From an uncultured Pseudohongiella sp. (GTDB lineage: Bacteria > Pseudomonadota > Gammaproteobacteria > Pseudomonadales > Pseudohongiellaceae): a stretch of DNA of 64,000 nucleotides. Both the position numbers and the translations under genes were made by a program. The DNA lies in assembly GCA_951812715.1 (NCBI GenBank), contig OX638323.1, forward strand, positions 3,142,577-3,206,576. The letters are read 5' to 3'. The notes below the pieces were generated by a model. The model had not been told where the DNA came from. It worked only from the letters and a program-made list of their open reading frames with translations, and did no database searches. Positions 53,278 to 62,041 of this stretch are shown here, in pieces (within the stretch, counting starts at the first letter, position 1; each line of letters begins with the position of its first letter).

Positions 53278-55722
53278 ATGTCTACTGGTAAACTTTTCAC
53301 ATTATCTGACTTTAGATACACACTAAGACTTTTGGCAAGACGGCCAGCTTCAACAATTCTATCTATTCTAGTTCTTGCCTTCGGATTAGGGTTGAATATA
53401 TTTACTGTCACAATATCAAATACTTTTGCGTATAAAGATATTCCTCTTCCCAAAGGCGATTCCATAGTCCGTCTTTGTACTGGTGAGAGCAGTAATGCAT
53501 GCGGGCCTTTTCGAGCGTATGAATTTTCACAAATAAGGTTTGACGTTACTTCCTTAGATTCAATCGCAATTGCAGTGGGATCAATAGCAAATATTGAATC
53601 AGATAGCTTGCAAGTTGACCTCATCGCAACAGCAACTGAATGGGAAATGTTCTCGTTGGCAGGAGTCAACGCCTATATGGGACGCGAGTTACGAGAGTAT
53701 GATCAAAATACAGAAGCTGAGCCCGTCATAGTGCTTGGGTACGATACTTGGCGAAACATTTTTAACAATGACCCTAACATACTAGATCAAAGGATTAGAG
53801 TTAATGGTTCTTTCAGAAGAATAGTTGGGGTGATGCCGAAGGAGTACAAATTTCCCGCCAATTCACAGGCTTGGATACCGCTCGGTACTAAACAATCCAA
53901 TCCTCTAGTGAATGATGAAACATTTGTAACGGCTTTTGCTCGGCTAAAAGATGGATATACACGGAAAGAAGCGAGTGCCGAACTGAACAGTCTATACAAG
54001 CGTACAAGATTGCAAAATCCACTTGAGCCGGAAGATTATGGTTTGCAGAATTTTGTGCAGACCATGTCAGCAAATATTTCCACGCTTCCAATGTCTCTCA
54101 TGGGGGGGCGCCTTGGCATCATGGCGCTTGCTGCCATGAATTTACTCTCTGCATTAGTTTTTCTTCTTGTTAGTATAAACGTTGGTACATTACTATTGGC
54201 CCGCATCAATGAACAAATTAAGGACATTGCTATTCGAGCGGCATTAGGCGGGCCAGAAATTAGACTTCTTATACAAACGATGAGTGAAAATCTATTTATT
54301 GCCATAGCGGGTGGATTGCTGGCAATACTATTTGCTGGATTGTTTTTGGATTTATTGAACCTTTTCCTGATAACAACTCTCTTAGAACAGATCCCTTTCT
54401 GGTTAGATTTTCAAGTTGATGCATCAACACTAATGGCGGTATTAGTATTCATTGTTTTAACAATAGTTGTAACGTGTATCATTCCAGGGTGGAAAGTTGT
54501 TAACGGAGATTTTAATAGCATTTTGCGTGATGGAACCAGAGGATTTGTAGGGATTAAGACTGGAAGAGCAAGCAAAAATATTGTAACACTGGCAGTTTCT
54601 CTAATAACTCTATTGCTATATGTTGGGGCGTTGTCGGGTAGCTTCGCGCTGATGTACAAAGGTGCGTATTCGGTTATGGAGCCTCCCAATCTTGTAAAGA
54701 CTGAGGTTAGTTTAGATACTAATCGATACACCAATAACGAAGCATCACAAATATTAAGGTCGGTCGATCAACAACTAGCTCAAACTAGTTCATTTGACGG
54801 TTCAATAATTTTTGGTTCCAGTGGCAGATTGACTATCAATCCTGTTGAAGCAATTGGCAATGACGTTAGTCGGTATGTGGCGCTCGTGCAGGGTGTTCTA
54901 GGTGACTTGGAAGTTGTAGAGGCAAGTCTGTTGGAAGGACGTTACTTTGATACTAGTGAAACTTCGGTGAGTCAATCAGTTGCCATTGTAAGCCAAACTT
55001 TGGCTGAAAAGATTTGGCCTTCCGTATCTCCAATAGGACGGGAGATAATGATATCGTATGACCCAGTGGAGTCTACTCGCCATAGAGTGATTGGTATGGT
55101 TTCAGATACGTTGATATCCGAGCGAACTATACTTTCTCCACAGTCAGATGCTGTATATTTGCCGCTATCCCAGTCATTGCACAAAAATGTAAGTATCTAT
55201 GCAAAGTACGTCGGAAGCAAAAATGAAGCATTTTCTACTTTTCGTGAAGTGATTCAGTCTAGTGGAATTCAACTCCCAATAGAAGTGGTAGATTATGAAG
55301 ATGATCAAGATTCTTTCATAGTAGCGGTGAATTCCGGTCTCACTATAATCGCATTTTGTGGGTTATTTGCTTTCTTTGTTGCATTGATGGGTATCTATGG
55401 ACTTTCCATGAATGCGGTCATCATGAGGACACAAGAAATCGGAACAAAGAGGGCGTTAGGGGCAACCGAGGCTAGAATCAGTCGAGAATTTATACTGAAT
55501 GGATTTAGACAGGTCGCTTTTGGAGTCTTTATTGCATTGACTATTTCACTACCACTTTCGTTACTAATATTTTCATCTGCGAGCGCAGAGTATCTGGCAG
55601 TGGCAATACCAACGATCATCGGTGTATTCTCTATTCTCTTTGGATGTCTACTAGCCTCAATCTATTATCCCGTGAGGCGAATTCTGCAACAAGAACCAGT
55701 TGAAGCACTACGGCACCAGTAA
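53278..55722 (+). CDS. ABC transporter permease, duplicated FtsX/MacB type
   Basis: 814 residues from ATG 53278 (an upstream TTG at 53263 is an alternative). The layout is helix (STILSILVLAFGLGLNIFTV), MacB-like periplasmic domain (~40-270), a first FtsX set of three helices (~285-430), then a second helix (~450-475), second periplasmic domain and C-terminal FtsX set (FVALMGIYGLSMNAVIMRTQEIGTKRALGAT). This doubled arrangement resembles permeases that work without a partner permease. Such systems move lipids, peptides or siderophore-like compounds by mechanotransmission. Confidence 0.87.
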   Translation: MSTGKLFTLSDFRYTLRLLARRPASTILSILVLAFGLGLNIFTVTISNTFAYKDIPLPKGDSIVRLCTGESSNACGPFRAYEFSQIRFDVTSLDSIAIAVGSIANIESDSLQVDLIATATEWEMFSLAGVNAYMGRELREYDQNTEAEPVIVLGYDTWRNIFNNDPNILDQRIRVNGSFRRIVGVMPKEYKFPANSQAWIPLGTKQSNPLVNDETFVTAFARLKDGYTRKEASAELNSLYKRTRLQNPLEPEDYGLQNFVQTMSANISTLPMSLMGGRLGIMALAAMNLLSALVFLLVSINVGTLLLARINEQIKDIAIRAALGGPEIRLLIQTMSENLFIAIAGGLLAILFAGLFLDLLNLFLITTLLEQIPFWLDFQVDASTLMAVLVFIVLTIVVTCIIPGWKVVNGDFNSILRDGTRGFVGIKTGRASKNIVTLAVSLITLLLYVGALSGSFALMYKGAYSVMEPPNLVKTEVSLDTNRYTNNEASQILRSVDQQLAQTSSFDGSIIFGSSGRLTINPVEAIGNDVSRYVALVQGVLGDLEVVEASLLEGRYFDTSETSVSQSVAIVSQTLAEKIWPSVSPIGREIMISYDPVESTRHRVIGMVSDTLISERTILSPQSDAVYLPLSQSLHKNVSIYAKYVGSKNEAFSTFREVIQSSGIQLPIEVVDYEDDQDSFIVAVNSGLTIIAFCGLFAFFVALMGIYGLSMNAVIMRTQEIGTKRALGATEARISREFILNGFRQVAFGVFIALTISLPLSLLIFSSASAEYLAVAIPTIIGVFSILFGCLLASIYYPVRRILQQEPVEALRHQ

Positions 55723-55742
55723 ACTGATGGAGGGCATCATTT

Positions 55743-56426
55743 GTGAATGAATTTTTCGGAATTGAGGATTTAAAAAAGATAGCACATTCAGTGGCAATGC
55801 TCGTTTTGACAAGTTTTATAATTCTGTACATTGGTAATTCTCAAGCGGAAGACGCAAGAGTGTTACTAGACTGTTACGCGGAACTTAGGTTAAAGCATAC
55901 CAATGACCGTGAACTTGCTGAGCCACTACGAAGGTTATTGTCCCAAGTAGAGACTTATAGAAATGCTAACCCTGAAGATCCCCTGGCGTGGCTTGCGTCA
56001 GCAAGAGTTCGATTCGGGTATGCGAATACTCAGGGACCAGTGAGAGGTATGCGGCTTATCTCTGAAACTCGAGATGAGATTGAAACGTCGATATCTCTCA
56101 ACCCAAACGCAGATCGAGCTTACGGCTTAGCTTTCCTGGGTTATCTTTATGCTGTGATGCCGCGTTGGCCGATCAGCTTTGGTGATGATGAGAAAGGTTG
56201 GGAAAATATGAATCGAGCCTTAGTCATTGATTCAGAGAGTGTAGCTAATCAGTATTTTTTGACAATTCTGCTGATTGCTGATAAGCGTTTTAATGAGGCA
56301 GAGGAAGTGTTGGATAGTGCCAAAATGGTTGCATCAGATTCTGAAGATACAACTAATATGATGGATTTCTGGGCGCAAAATCTACAAACGCTAGAAAGTC
56401 AACTATTCAGAGTTAAGCCAAATTAG
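55743..56426 (+). CDS. TPR-like protein of the exporter operon
   Basis: 227 residues from a GTG start with GGAGG nine bases upstream. An N-terminal hydrophobic segment (VAMLVLTSFIILYIGNSQAED) looks like a signal peptide or anchor, followed by helical repeats (LAWLASARVRFGYAN, EIETSISLNPNADRAYGLAFLG, MNRALVIDSESVANQYFLTIL) of TPR type. It is probably periplasmic and may scaffold the exporter. No close family is recognised. Confidence 0.72.
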   Translation: MNEFFGIEDLKKIAHSVAMLVLTSFIILYIGNSQAEDARVLLDCYAELRLKHTNDRELAEPLRRLLSQVETYRNANPEDPLAWLASARVRFGYANTQGPVRGMRLISETRDEIETSISLNPNADRAYGLAFLGYLYAVMPRWPISFGDDEKGWENMNRALVIDSESVANQYFLTILLIADKRFNEAEEVLDSAKMVASDSEDTTNMMDFWAQNLQTLESQLFRVKPN

Positions 56427-56462
56427 ATTCAAACTAGTTCGTACAGAAGTGTAGATTATCAT

Positions 56463-57884
56463 ATGAAAGGAAATATTCTAATTATCGACGATGACAGAGA
56501 CGTTGTTTTGGCACTACAGTATCTATTAAAGACTAAGGGTTACAAGACGCAATCTGCCAACAGTCCTGCGCAGGCACTCGATAAACTAAATACACGCATG
56601 TATGATCTGCTACTGATTGATCTCAATTATACCAATGACACTACGTCAGGTCGGGAGGGGCTAGAACTTGTTTCCAAGATAAAGGATCGGGGTTATCAAG
56701 GTCAGATTGTGATAATGACTGCTTGGGGTTCTGTTGAATTAGCTGTAGAAGCTATGAGAAGAGGTGCGCACGATTTCATCCAAAAGCCCTGGGACAATGA
56801 AAGAGTGATCTCAATCATTCGTAATCAAATGCTTCTTGGAGATGCGCGGCAAAAAACATTTGCTCTGGAGGAAAAAAATAGATTATTGAAGCAGCAACTT
56901 AATGTGGGTATACCACATATAGTTGCAGAATCATCTGAGATGAAGGAATTTCTCGTTAAGGTTGATAAAGTAGCTCAAAGTGATGTTCCCGTATTGTTAA
57001 CCGGAGAAAATGGTGCTGGAAAAAGCTTGATTGCAGAACGAATACATGCTTTGTCCAAGCGCAGAGAGCACGATATGATAAGTGTAAATATGGGATCCAT
57101 TTCAGAGTATCTTTTTGAAAGTGAAATGTTCGGACATATAAAGGGAGCCTTTACAGACGCTAGAGAAAATAGGGTTGGCAGGTTTGAGTTAGCTAATGAT
57201 GGAACTCTTTTTCTTGATGAGATTGGGAACACGCCTTATACGCATCAAGCAAAATTGCTTAGAGTCCTGGAATCCAGTAAGTTTGAGAGAGCAGGTTCGT
57301 CTGAAACTAGAATAAGTGATTGCAGGGTAATTTCAGCTACAAATTGTGATTTGGATGCGGCCGTTAGTGAAGGAGCTTTTAGGCGAGATCTTTTGTACAG
57401 GATAAATACTATAACGCTAAGAGTGCCAGCATTGCGAGAACGCAAAGAAGACATCAAACCTTTAGTAAATTCATATTTGGAAGTATTTCGGAACAAATAT
57501 GAGAATAGGAAAATTATTATCTCTGACGAAGCACTTTCAGCACTAATTGATTATGATTGGCCAGGAAATGTCAGGGAACTTTCACATGCTATTGAGAGAT
57601 CAGTCGTTCTCTGTCGTACAGATGAAATTACTTTGTCTGATACAGGTGTTTTTGATGGGAAAGCTAAATCTAGAAATAGTGGGCCGGTAATAGGTAGTGA
57701 TACTGTAAGATTGCCTTTAGATAAAGATCAACTTCGAAAGGAAACCTTGAAGGTAATTGAACAATCAATCATTATGGACAGATTGGATCAGTATTCGGGT
57801 AATGCCGCGAATGCAGCCAAATCTCTTGGTTTGAGTAAAAGTGCGATCTATAGGCGATTGGCTAAGCAGCAATCTCAGGATTAA
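56463..57884 (+). CDS. Sigma-54-dependent response regulator (NtrC type) with GAFTDA variant
   Basis: 473 residues. Receiver domain 1-120 with acidic pocket DDD (9-11), phospho-acceptor Asp53, Thr86 and Lys108. AAA+ domain ~150-385: Walker A GENGAGKS (181-188), Walker B LFLDE (249-253) and arginine-finger region RRDLLYRIN. The sigma-54 contact loop reads GAFTDA (228-233) instead of the usual GAFTGA. C-terminal Fis-type helix-turn-helix (AAKSLGLSKSAIYRRLAKQ). The kinase gene follows after five bases. It probably controls the exporter genes, but no clear -24/-12 promoter was found. Confidence 0.93.
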   Translation: MKGNILIIDDDRDVVLALQYLLKTKGYKTQSANSPAQALDKLNTRMYDLLLIDLNYTNDTTSGREGLELVSKIKDRGYQGQIVIMTAWGSVELAVEAMRRGAHDFIQKPWDNERVISIIRNQMLLGDARQKTFALEEKNRLLKQQLNVGIPHIVAESSEMKEFLVKVDKVAQSDVPVLLTGENGAGKSLIAERIHALSKRREHDMISVNMGSISEYLFESEMFGHIKGAFTDARENRVGRFELANDGTLFLDEIGNTPYTHQAKLLRVLESSKFERAGSSETRISDCRVISATNCDLDAAVSEGAFRRDLLYRINTITLRVPALRERKEDIKPLVNSYLEVFRNKYENRKIIISDEALSALIDYDWPGNVRELSHAIERSVVLCRTDEITLSDTGVFDGKAKSRNSGPVIGSDTVRLPLDKDQLRKETLKVIEQSIIMDRLDQYSGNAANAAKSLGLSKSAIYRRLAKQQSQD

Positions 57885-57889
57885 CAGGA

Positions 57890-59290
57890 ATGGCCAATAG
57901 TAATGAAGATATTCGGCTATACGGGAGAACCAAACATTCTCAGTTTAGTCTCACTATTGTCACAATAATTGCGGGAAGCTTACCACTTGCAGCACTAATT
58001 ATTGTGCTAATTGTCATAAATGCTTCAATCTATCTAATTGGTTTAATCACTTTCGTGCTTGGTGGAATAAATCTTCTCATTGTCACTAATGTCAGAAAAA
58101 GAAAAGACTACCAGTTTAAGGTCATTCATACTCTTATTGATGGAATCGCGAATGGCGATTATTCCTATAGAGGTATGGCTCGGGGCAAAGATGGAGAATT
58201 TTTCAGTCTGGTCAAAGCTATTAACGAAATGTCTTCGAGTTTGCAGGCCCAAAGAGTTACTGCTGAAGAAAATGCACGGCTATTAGAGAAGGTGGTTGAT
58301 TACATTGATGTAGCAATTGTCGCTTTCGATCAATCCAATTTGATTCATATGGCAAATCCACAGGCGGTTAAGCTATTAGGTGTTCAAGGAAAGGATGCGT
58401 TAGATAGAATCAGTGGTGATCTCACGTTCGCTCGTAATATAAAGGCTGGGGAAACACATGTGGTGCATGCAAGATTTGGTAACACACCCGGCCAATACAG
58501 ATTGCACAAAGAAAGCTTTATTTCGGAAGGGGAGGCCCATAATCTACTGTTTATCACAGATGTATCAAACATTTTGCGACTTGAGGAAAGAAAAGCCTGG
58601 AAAAATCTAATGAGGGTGCTGAGTCATGAAGTAAATAACTCCGTAGCACCGTTAGTGTCATTCAGTGATACATTGATGCAGCAGATTAAATGCAAACGGA
58701 TTGAGTCTAGTCTTAAGACTGAATTGACTGATGGTTTGTCAGTAATTAGAAACCGGGCTAAGTCGATGGCTGAGTTCGTATCGCGCCATAAAGATATCTT
58801 TGTAGTTCCAGAGCCCTGTATTGCATACTGTGATTTTGAGGCGCTTGTCAAATCGGTCGTTCAGCTGTTCTCGGATTATAATATAGAGACTAGTGGTGAT
58901 CCGGTTAGTGTAAAACTCGACTCAGGACTTTTTGAGCAAGCTCTAATTAATTTTGTTAAAAATGGTATCGAATCATCTCAGGAAAGATTAGGCGAACAGT
59001 TTGAAGAAGAGATTCAACATAAACCTTGCGTCTCTATCTCTTGGAGAATAAGTAAAGCCCTTTTTATAATCAAAGTTGTTGACAATGGGCATGGAATAGG
59101 TAATTCAGAGAATATATTTACTCCTTTTTATACCACAAAAAGTGAGGGTTCAGGTGTCGGATTAACGATATCAAAACAAATCATTGAATCACATAACGGA
59201 CATTTGGATTTACATAATAGACCTAAAGGTCATGGAAGCATTTTGACTGTCACGTTGCCGTTCACATCGTGCAAACCAAACACTATGTAG
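57890..59290 (+). CDS. NtrY-like membrane sensor histidine kinase
   Basis: 466 residues. Two membrane helices (~22-45 and 47-66), a HAMP-like linker, a PAS-like domain (~130-230), H-box RVLSHEVNNSVAP with His246, N-box NFVKNGIES (Asn358), G1 DNGHGIG and G2 GSGVGLTIS. There is very little periplasmic part, so sensing is probably within the membrane or cytoplasm. The last nine codons and the TAG stop lie in the right-hand direct repeat, so the native 3' end was probably changed at the junction. Confidence 0.92.
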   Translation: MANSNEDIRLYGRTKHSQFSLTIVTIIAGSLPLAALIIVLIVINASIYLIGLITFVLGGINLLIVTNVRKRKDYQFKVIHTLIDGIANGDYSYRGMARGKDGEFFSLVKAINEMSSSLQAQRVTAEENARLLEKVVDYIDVAIVAFDQSNLIHMANPQAVKLLGVQGKDALDRISGDLTFARNIKAGETHVVHARFGNTPGQYRLHKESFISEGEAHNLLFITDVSNILRLEERKAWKNLMRVLSHEVNNSVAPLVSFSDTLMQQIKCKRIESSLKTELTDGLSVIRNRAKSMAEFVSRHKDIFVVPEPCIAYCDFEALVKSVVQLFSDYNIETSGDPVSVKLDSGLFEQALINFVKNGIESSQERLGEQFEEEIQHKPCVSISWRISKALFIIKVVDNGHGIGNSENIFTPFYTTKSEGSGVGLTISKQIIESHNGHLDLHNRPKGHGSILTVTLPFTSCKPNTM

Positions 59291-59711
59291 TGTTACTCAG
59301 CGAGGAAGTGATTCAATTGCGGATCATCAAGTTGAACAAGGAACACCCGGACTTGCCGATTCGCAGGTGGATGGGAGACTCGGTCGGTCATTGGGAAGGA
59401 GAAACTCTGGTAGTCCATACCAATAACTTCCGCCTGGAACAAAGCTTCAGCCAGATCGCCGCTTCGGAAGTCTTTGAAGTTACGGAACGCATAACCGCAG
59501 TTTCAGAAAACGAACTGCTTTATGCCTACACCATTGTAGATCCGGTAACGTACACGGAACCCGTGGTAGCGGAATTGCCTTTCCAGAGGATGCCGCCAGG
59601 GCAGATTCTCTATGAATCGGAATGCCACGAAGGCAACCGGGCGGTGCGTGACATCCTAGCCGGCGCCAGACGACAGGAACTAGACGCGCTATTCCGGTAG
59701 CGCAGGGGCGA
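59263..59711 (+). repeat. 449-bp direct repeat, right copy
   Basis: Matches 50641-51089 in orientation and length. It starts inside the last codons of the sensor kinase gene and ends 11 bases after the duplicated stop codon. A 260-base core is identical to the left copy. Confidence 0.93.
59269..59700 (+). pseudogene. C-terminal fragment of a paralogue of the 50086-51078 gene
   Basis: 143 codons are readable from GTG 59269, in another frame than the kinase that it overlaps by 22 bases. The protein equals the last part of the 330-residue neighbour with a few changes near the N-terminal end (QTKHYVVLLSEEV against QTEDYVILLSEEA). Signal peptide and the first ~185 residues are absent. It is a remnant of a second gene copy or of the event that delivered the island. 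Confidence 0.85.
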
Positions 59712-59766
59712 CATTGCGATAAACGACGCTTCGTCGATTCAGTCTCACATGTATCTGAACCCGCAC

Positions 59767-59812
59767 ATCATGTTGTAAAAAGTGCATCATGATGCTATTT
59801 TTGCAACATGAT
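59767..59812. promoter_or_regulatory. 46-bp near-perfect palindrome over the DUF4143 ATPase start
   Basis: ATCATGTTG (59767-59775) and CAACATGAT (59804-59812) share one centre with the inner palindrome GCATCATGATGC (59784-59795); 20 of 23 positions pair. The ATG at 59808 lies in the right arm. It is a candidate operator for autoregulation or a start-masking hairpin. Confidence 0.6.
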
Positions 59813-60980
59813 ACGGCGTAGAATTCAACGATTGATCGAAGAGTTGCTGGCGGAACAAGCGGCCGTGGCGCTGCTGGGTTCGCGGCAAGTCGGAAAAACC
59901 ACGCTTGCGCTCGAAATCGGACGTTCGCGCGATTCCGCGTATTTCGACCTCGAAAAACCCGAAGACCGGTCGGCCCTGGAAAATTCGAGCGATCTGCTTC
60001 CCCGATTCGGAAACAAGCTCGTTATCATAGACGAAATCCAGCGTATGCCGGGGCTGTTCGAGCCGATTCGCGGCCTGATCGACGGTTATCGGAGAGAAGG
60101 CGAAGGCGCCGGAAAATTCCTGTTTCTCGGTTCGGCATCGATCGATCTGTTGCGGCAGACATCCGAGTCGCTCGCGGGACGCATTGCGTATCGCGAACTG
60201 AGCCCGTTCGACCCGCTGGAAGTCGCCGATGTTACGGACGGGGTGATGGACCGACTCTGGCTGCGCGGCGGTTATCCCGATTCATTTCTCGCCAAGTCCG
60301 ATCGGTCCAGCATGAATTGGAGGCGAGACTTTGTCCGCACTTATTTGGAACGCGACATTCCGCAGTTCGATTCCCGAGTCCCGGAAGAAACCCTGCGCCG
60401 CTTCTGGACCATGTTGGCCCACAGTCAGGGTGGCTTAATGAATGCGGCGAAGTTCGCCGCGGCCCTGGCGATAGATGTCCGCACACTCAACAGATACCTG
60501 GACCTGCTGGTGGACCTGTTGCTGGTGCGGCGTCTCCAACCCTGGCACGCCAACATCGGCAAGCGTCTGGTGAGATCCCCGAAAATCTATCTACGGGATA
60601 CCGGAATCCTGCACAGTCTGCTGAACCTCGCGTCCCTGGAAGACACGCTTAGCCACCCGGTTGCTGGAATAAGCTGGGAAGGATTCGCGATCGAGAGCAT
60701 CCTTGCCGTGACGCCCCACTGGGTACAGTCCCATTTCTATCGAACCCAGCGCGGCGCGGAAGTCGATCTCGTACTGGAGTTCGGTCCCGAAGAGCGCTGG
60801 GGAATCGAAATTAAACGTTCGACAGCCAATCCAAGACCATCCGCCGGATTCCACCGCGGCTGCGACGATATCGGCGCGAAACGCCGCCTTGTGGTGCACC
60901 CCGGCAAACACAGCTTCGTCCAGGCGGGAAAAGTGGAAACTCTGCCCCTGAAGAAGTTCCTTGAGGAACTCGACCATTAG
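59808..60980 (+). CDS. AAA-family ATPase with DUF4143 C-terminal domain
   Basis: 390 residues. AAA_14 domain: Walker A GSRQVGKT (24-31), Walker B LVIIDEIQRMP, and sensor GSASIDLL. The DUF4143 part begins with the LRGGYPDSFLA segment and ends with a PD-(D/E)xK-like core (YRTQRGAEVDLVLEF, then WGIEIKRS). This group is common near mobile and toxin-antitoxin genes, but its biochemistry is not settled. No Shine-Dalgarno is present; the start codon lies in a palindrome. G+C is back to the genome level. Confidence 0.92.
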   Translation: MIRRRIQRLIEELLAEQAAVALLGSRQVGKTTLALEIGRSRDSAYFDLEKPEDRSALENSSDLLPRFGNKLVIIDEIQRMPGLFEPIRGLIDGYRREGEGAGKFLFLGSASIDLLRQTSESLAGRIAYRELSPFDPLEVADVTDGVMDRLWLRGGYPDSFLAKSDRSSMNWRRDFVRTYLERDIPQFDSRVPEETLRRFWTMLAHSQGGLMNAAKFAAALAIDVRTLNRYLDLLVDLLLVRRLQPWHANIGKRLVRSPKIYLRDTGILHSLLNLASLEDTLSHPVAGISWEGFAIESILAVTPHWVQSHFYRTQRGAEVDLVLEFGPEERWGIEIKRSTANPRPSAGFHRGCDDIGAKRRLVVHPGKHSFVQAGKVETLPLKKFLEELDH

Positions 60981-61311
60981 GTACTCGCCGAGCTGGATGA
61001 GTAGTTACGCTGTCAGGTGCGAGCCTCCAGCCCCTGTTGACTTGGCCGCGATCAATCCTGTTGTCCAAGTGCGCGCCGATTGACGGGTTTCAGCCGTTCC
61101 ACGCTGTGGCGCCCCGACGGGGACGGAAAGATCAGGCGCTGCGGGTTCGGCTTTGGTCGCTGGCGGAAGGCTAACCGTGCCAAGGTTGACCCACGTTGCA
61201 CGTTTCCCGCTCTCTACGGGAAGATCGTCACCATCAAACAATAGTCAAATAAATCTTTAACAAAAAAGCCTCTATATTCAATATGTTATGCCTAATCATT
61301 CGGCTTTGCCA
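60981..61311. other. 331-base spacer, no recognised gene
   Basis: A minus-strand frame (61241-61005, 78 codons) is open but matches nothing I recognise. The last ~60 bases are A+T-rich, marking the change toward the IS remnant and the lower-G+C segment beyond. Confidence 0.4.
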
Positions 61312-61890
61312 TCAGGTTTGCACTTTATTTGTCAAAATAATTTGAGTTGTAAGAAGCTTCCGCTGACTGGGGGTGACGCCCAATAAGGTAGATAACTTCG
61401 GCTTCTCGCGCCTGCTTCCGGTTCTTCGACAATAATTACGCCAGCTTTCAGCGTGCAACGTGGCACAGCCATAGCGCGGGTAGCTTTCGGCCAGCGATCT
61501 CAGCTGAACTCGCAGCGCCCGGTCGTCCCGACCCTGCCTGGGACGCCAAAGCGCGGAACGACTGAATCTCGTTAACCGGCACGCGCTACGTTCGCTTACG
61601 CGGCAACCCCTGAGATGCTCCGCGGCCCGCCGCCCCGCGGTCGCCACCACTTACCCCGCACCAACTTCTTCAGCGCCGACTTGTCTAGTTCAGCCTCGGC
61701 AAGGAGCCGCTTCAGCCTGGCATTCTCTTGCTCCAGTTCGCGCAGCCCCTTCGTTTCTGAAACCGCCATGCCGCCATACTTCGCGTTCCACCGATAGATC
61801 GTGTTGCCGCATACGCCATGACGACGCGCCAACCTCGTGATCCTACTAAATCGAAATGATCTGCTCTTCCGAATATCGCTTTCTCTTCAT
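61312..61890 (-). mobile_element. Decayed IS3-family insertion sequence (orfA and start of orfB)
   Basis: On the minus strand orfA begins at ATG 61890 (MKRKRYSEEQIISI) and runs into a stop. After a small deletion it continues in another frame as ARRHGVCGNTIYRWNAKYGG and LRELEQENARLKRLLAEAEL, the OrfA helix-turn-helix and leucine zipper. A fragment of orfB follows (CRVSERSACRLTRFSRSALW, then LAESYPRYGCATLHAE) and ends at 61312; the DDE catalytic domain is missing. It cannot encode an active transposase. Confidence 0.85.
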
Positions 61891-62041
61891 GTTGGAATCT
61901 CTTCCTGTTCAACATACAGGGAAATCCCACATTGCGCCGGCTTGAATTACAGGGCTAAGGCTAGAGCGAATTGCGAGGACTTTAAATGGGTGTCCCCGGG
62001 GTTGATGCAGACGCAATCGTTTGTAGCCTACAATGAATAGG

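Larger units (their letters stand above)
51090..59262 (+). other. A+T-rich island carrying a regulated tripartite ABC exporter
   Basis: Six co-directional genes lie between the two 449-bp direct repeats. The base composition changes abruptly at both edges: the line at 53281 has 20 G+C in 60 bases and the line at 52261 has 29, against 36 in 60 at 50401 before the island. No integrase or transposase is inside. It reads as one horizontally acquired operon. Confidence 0.82.
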
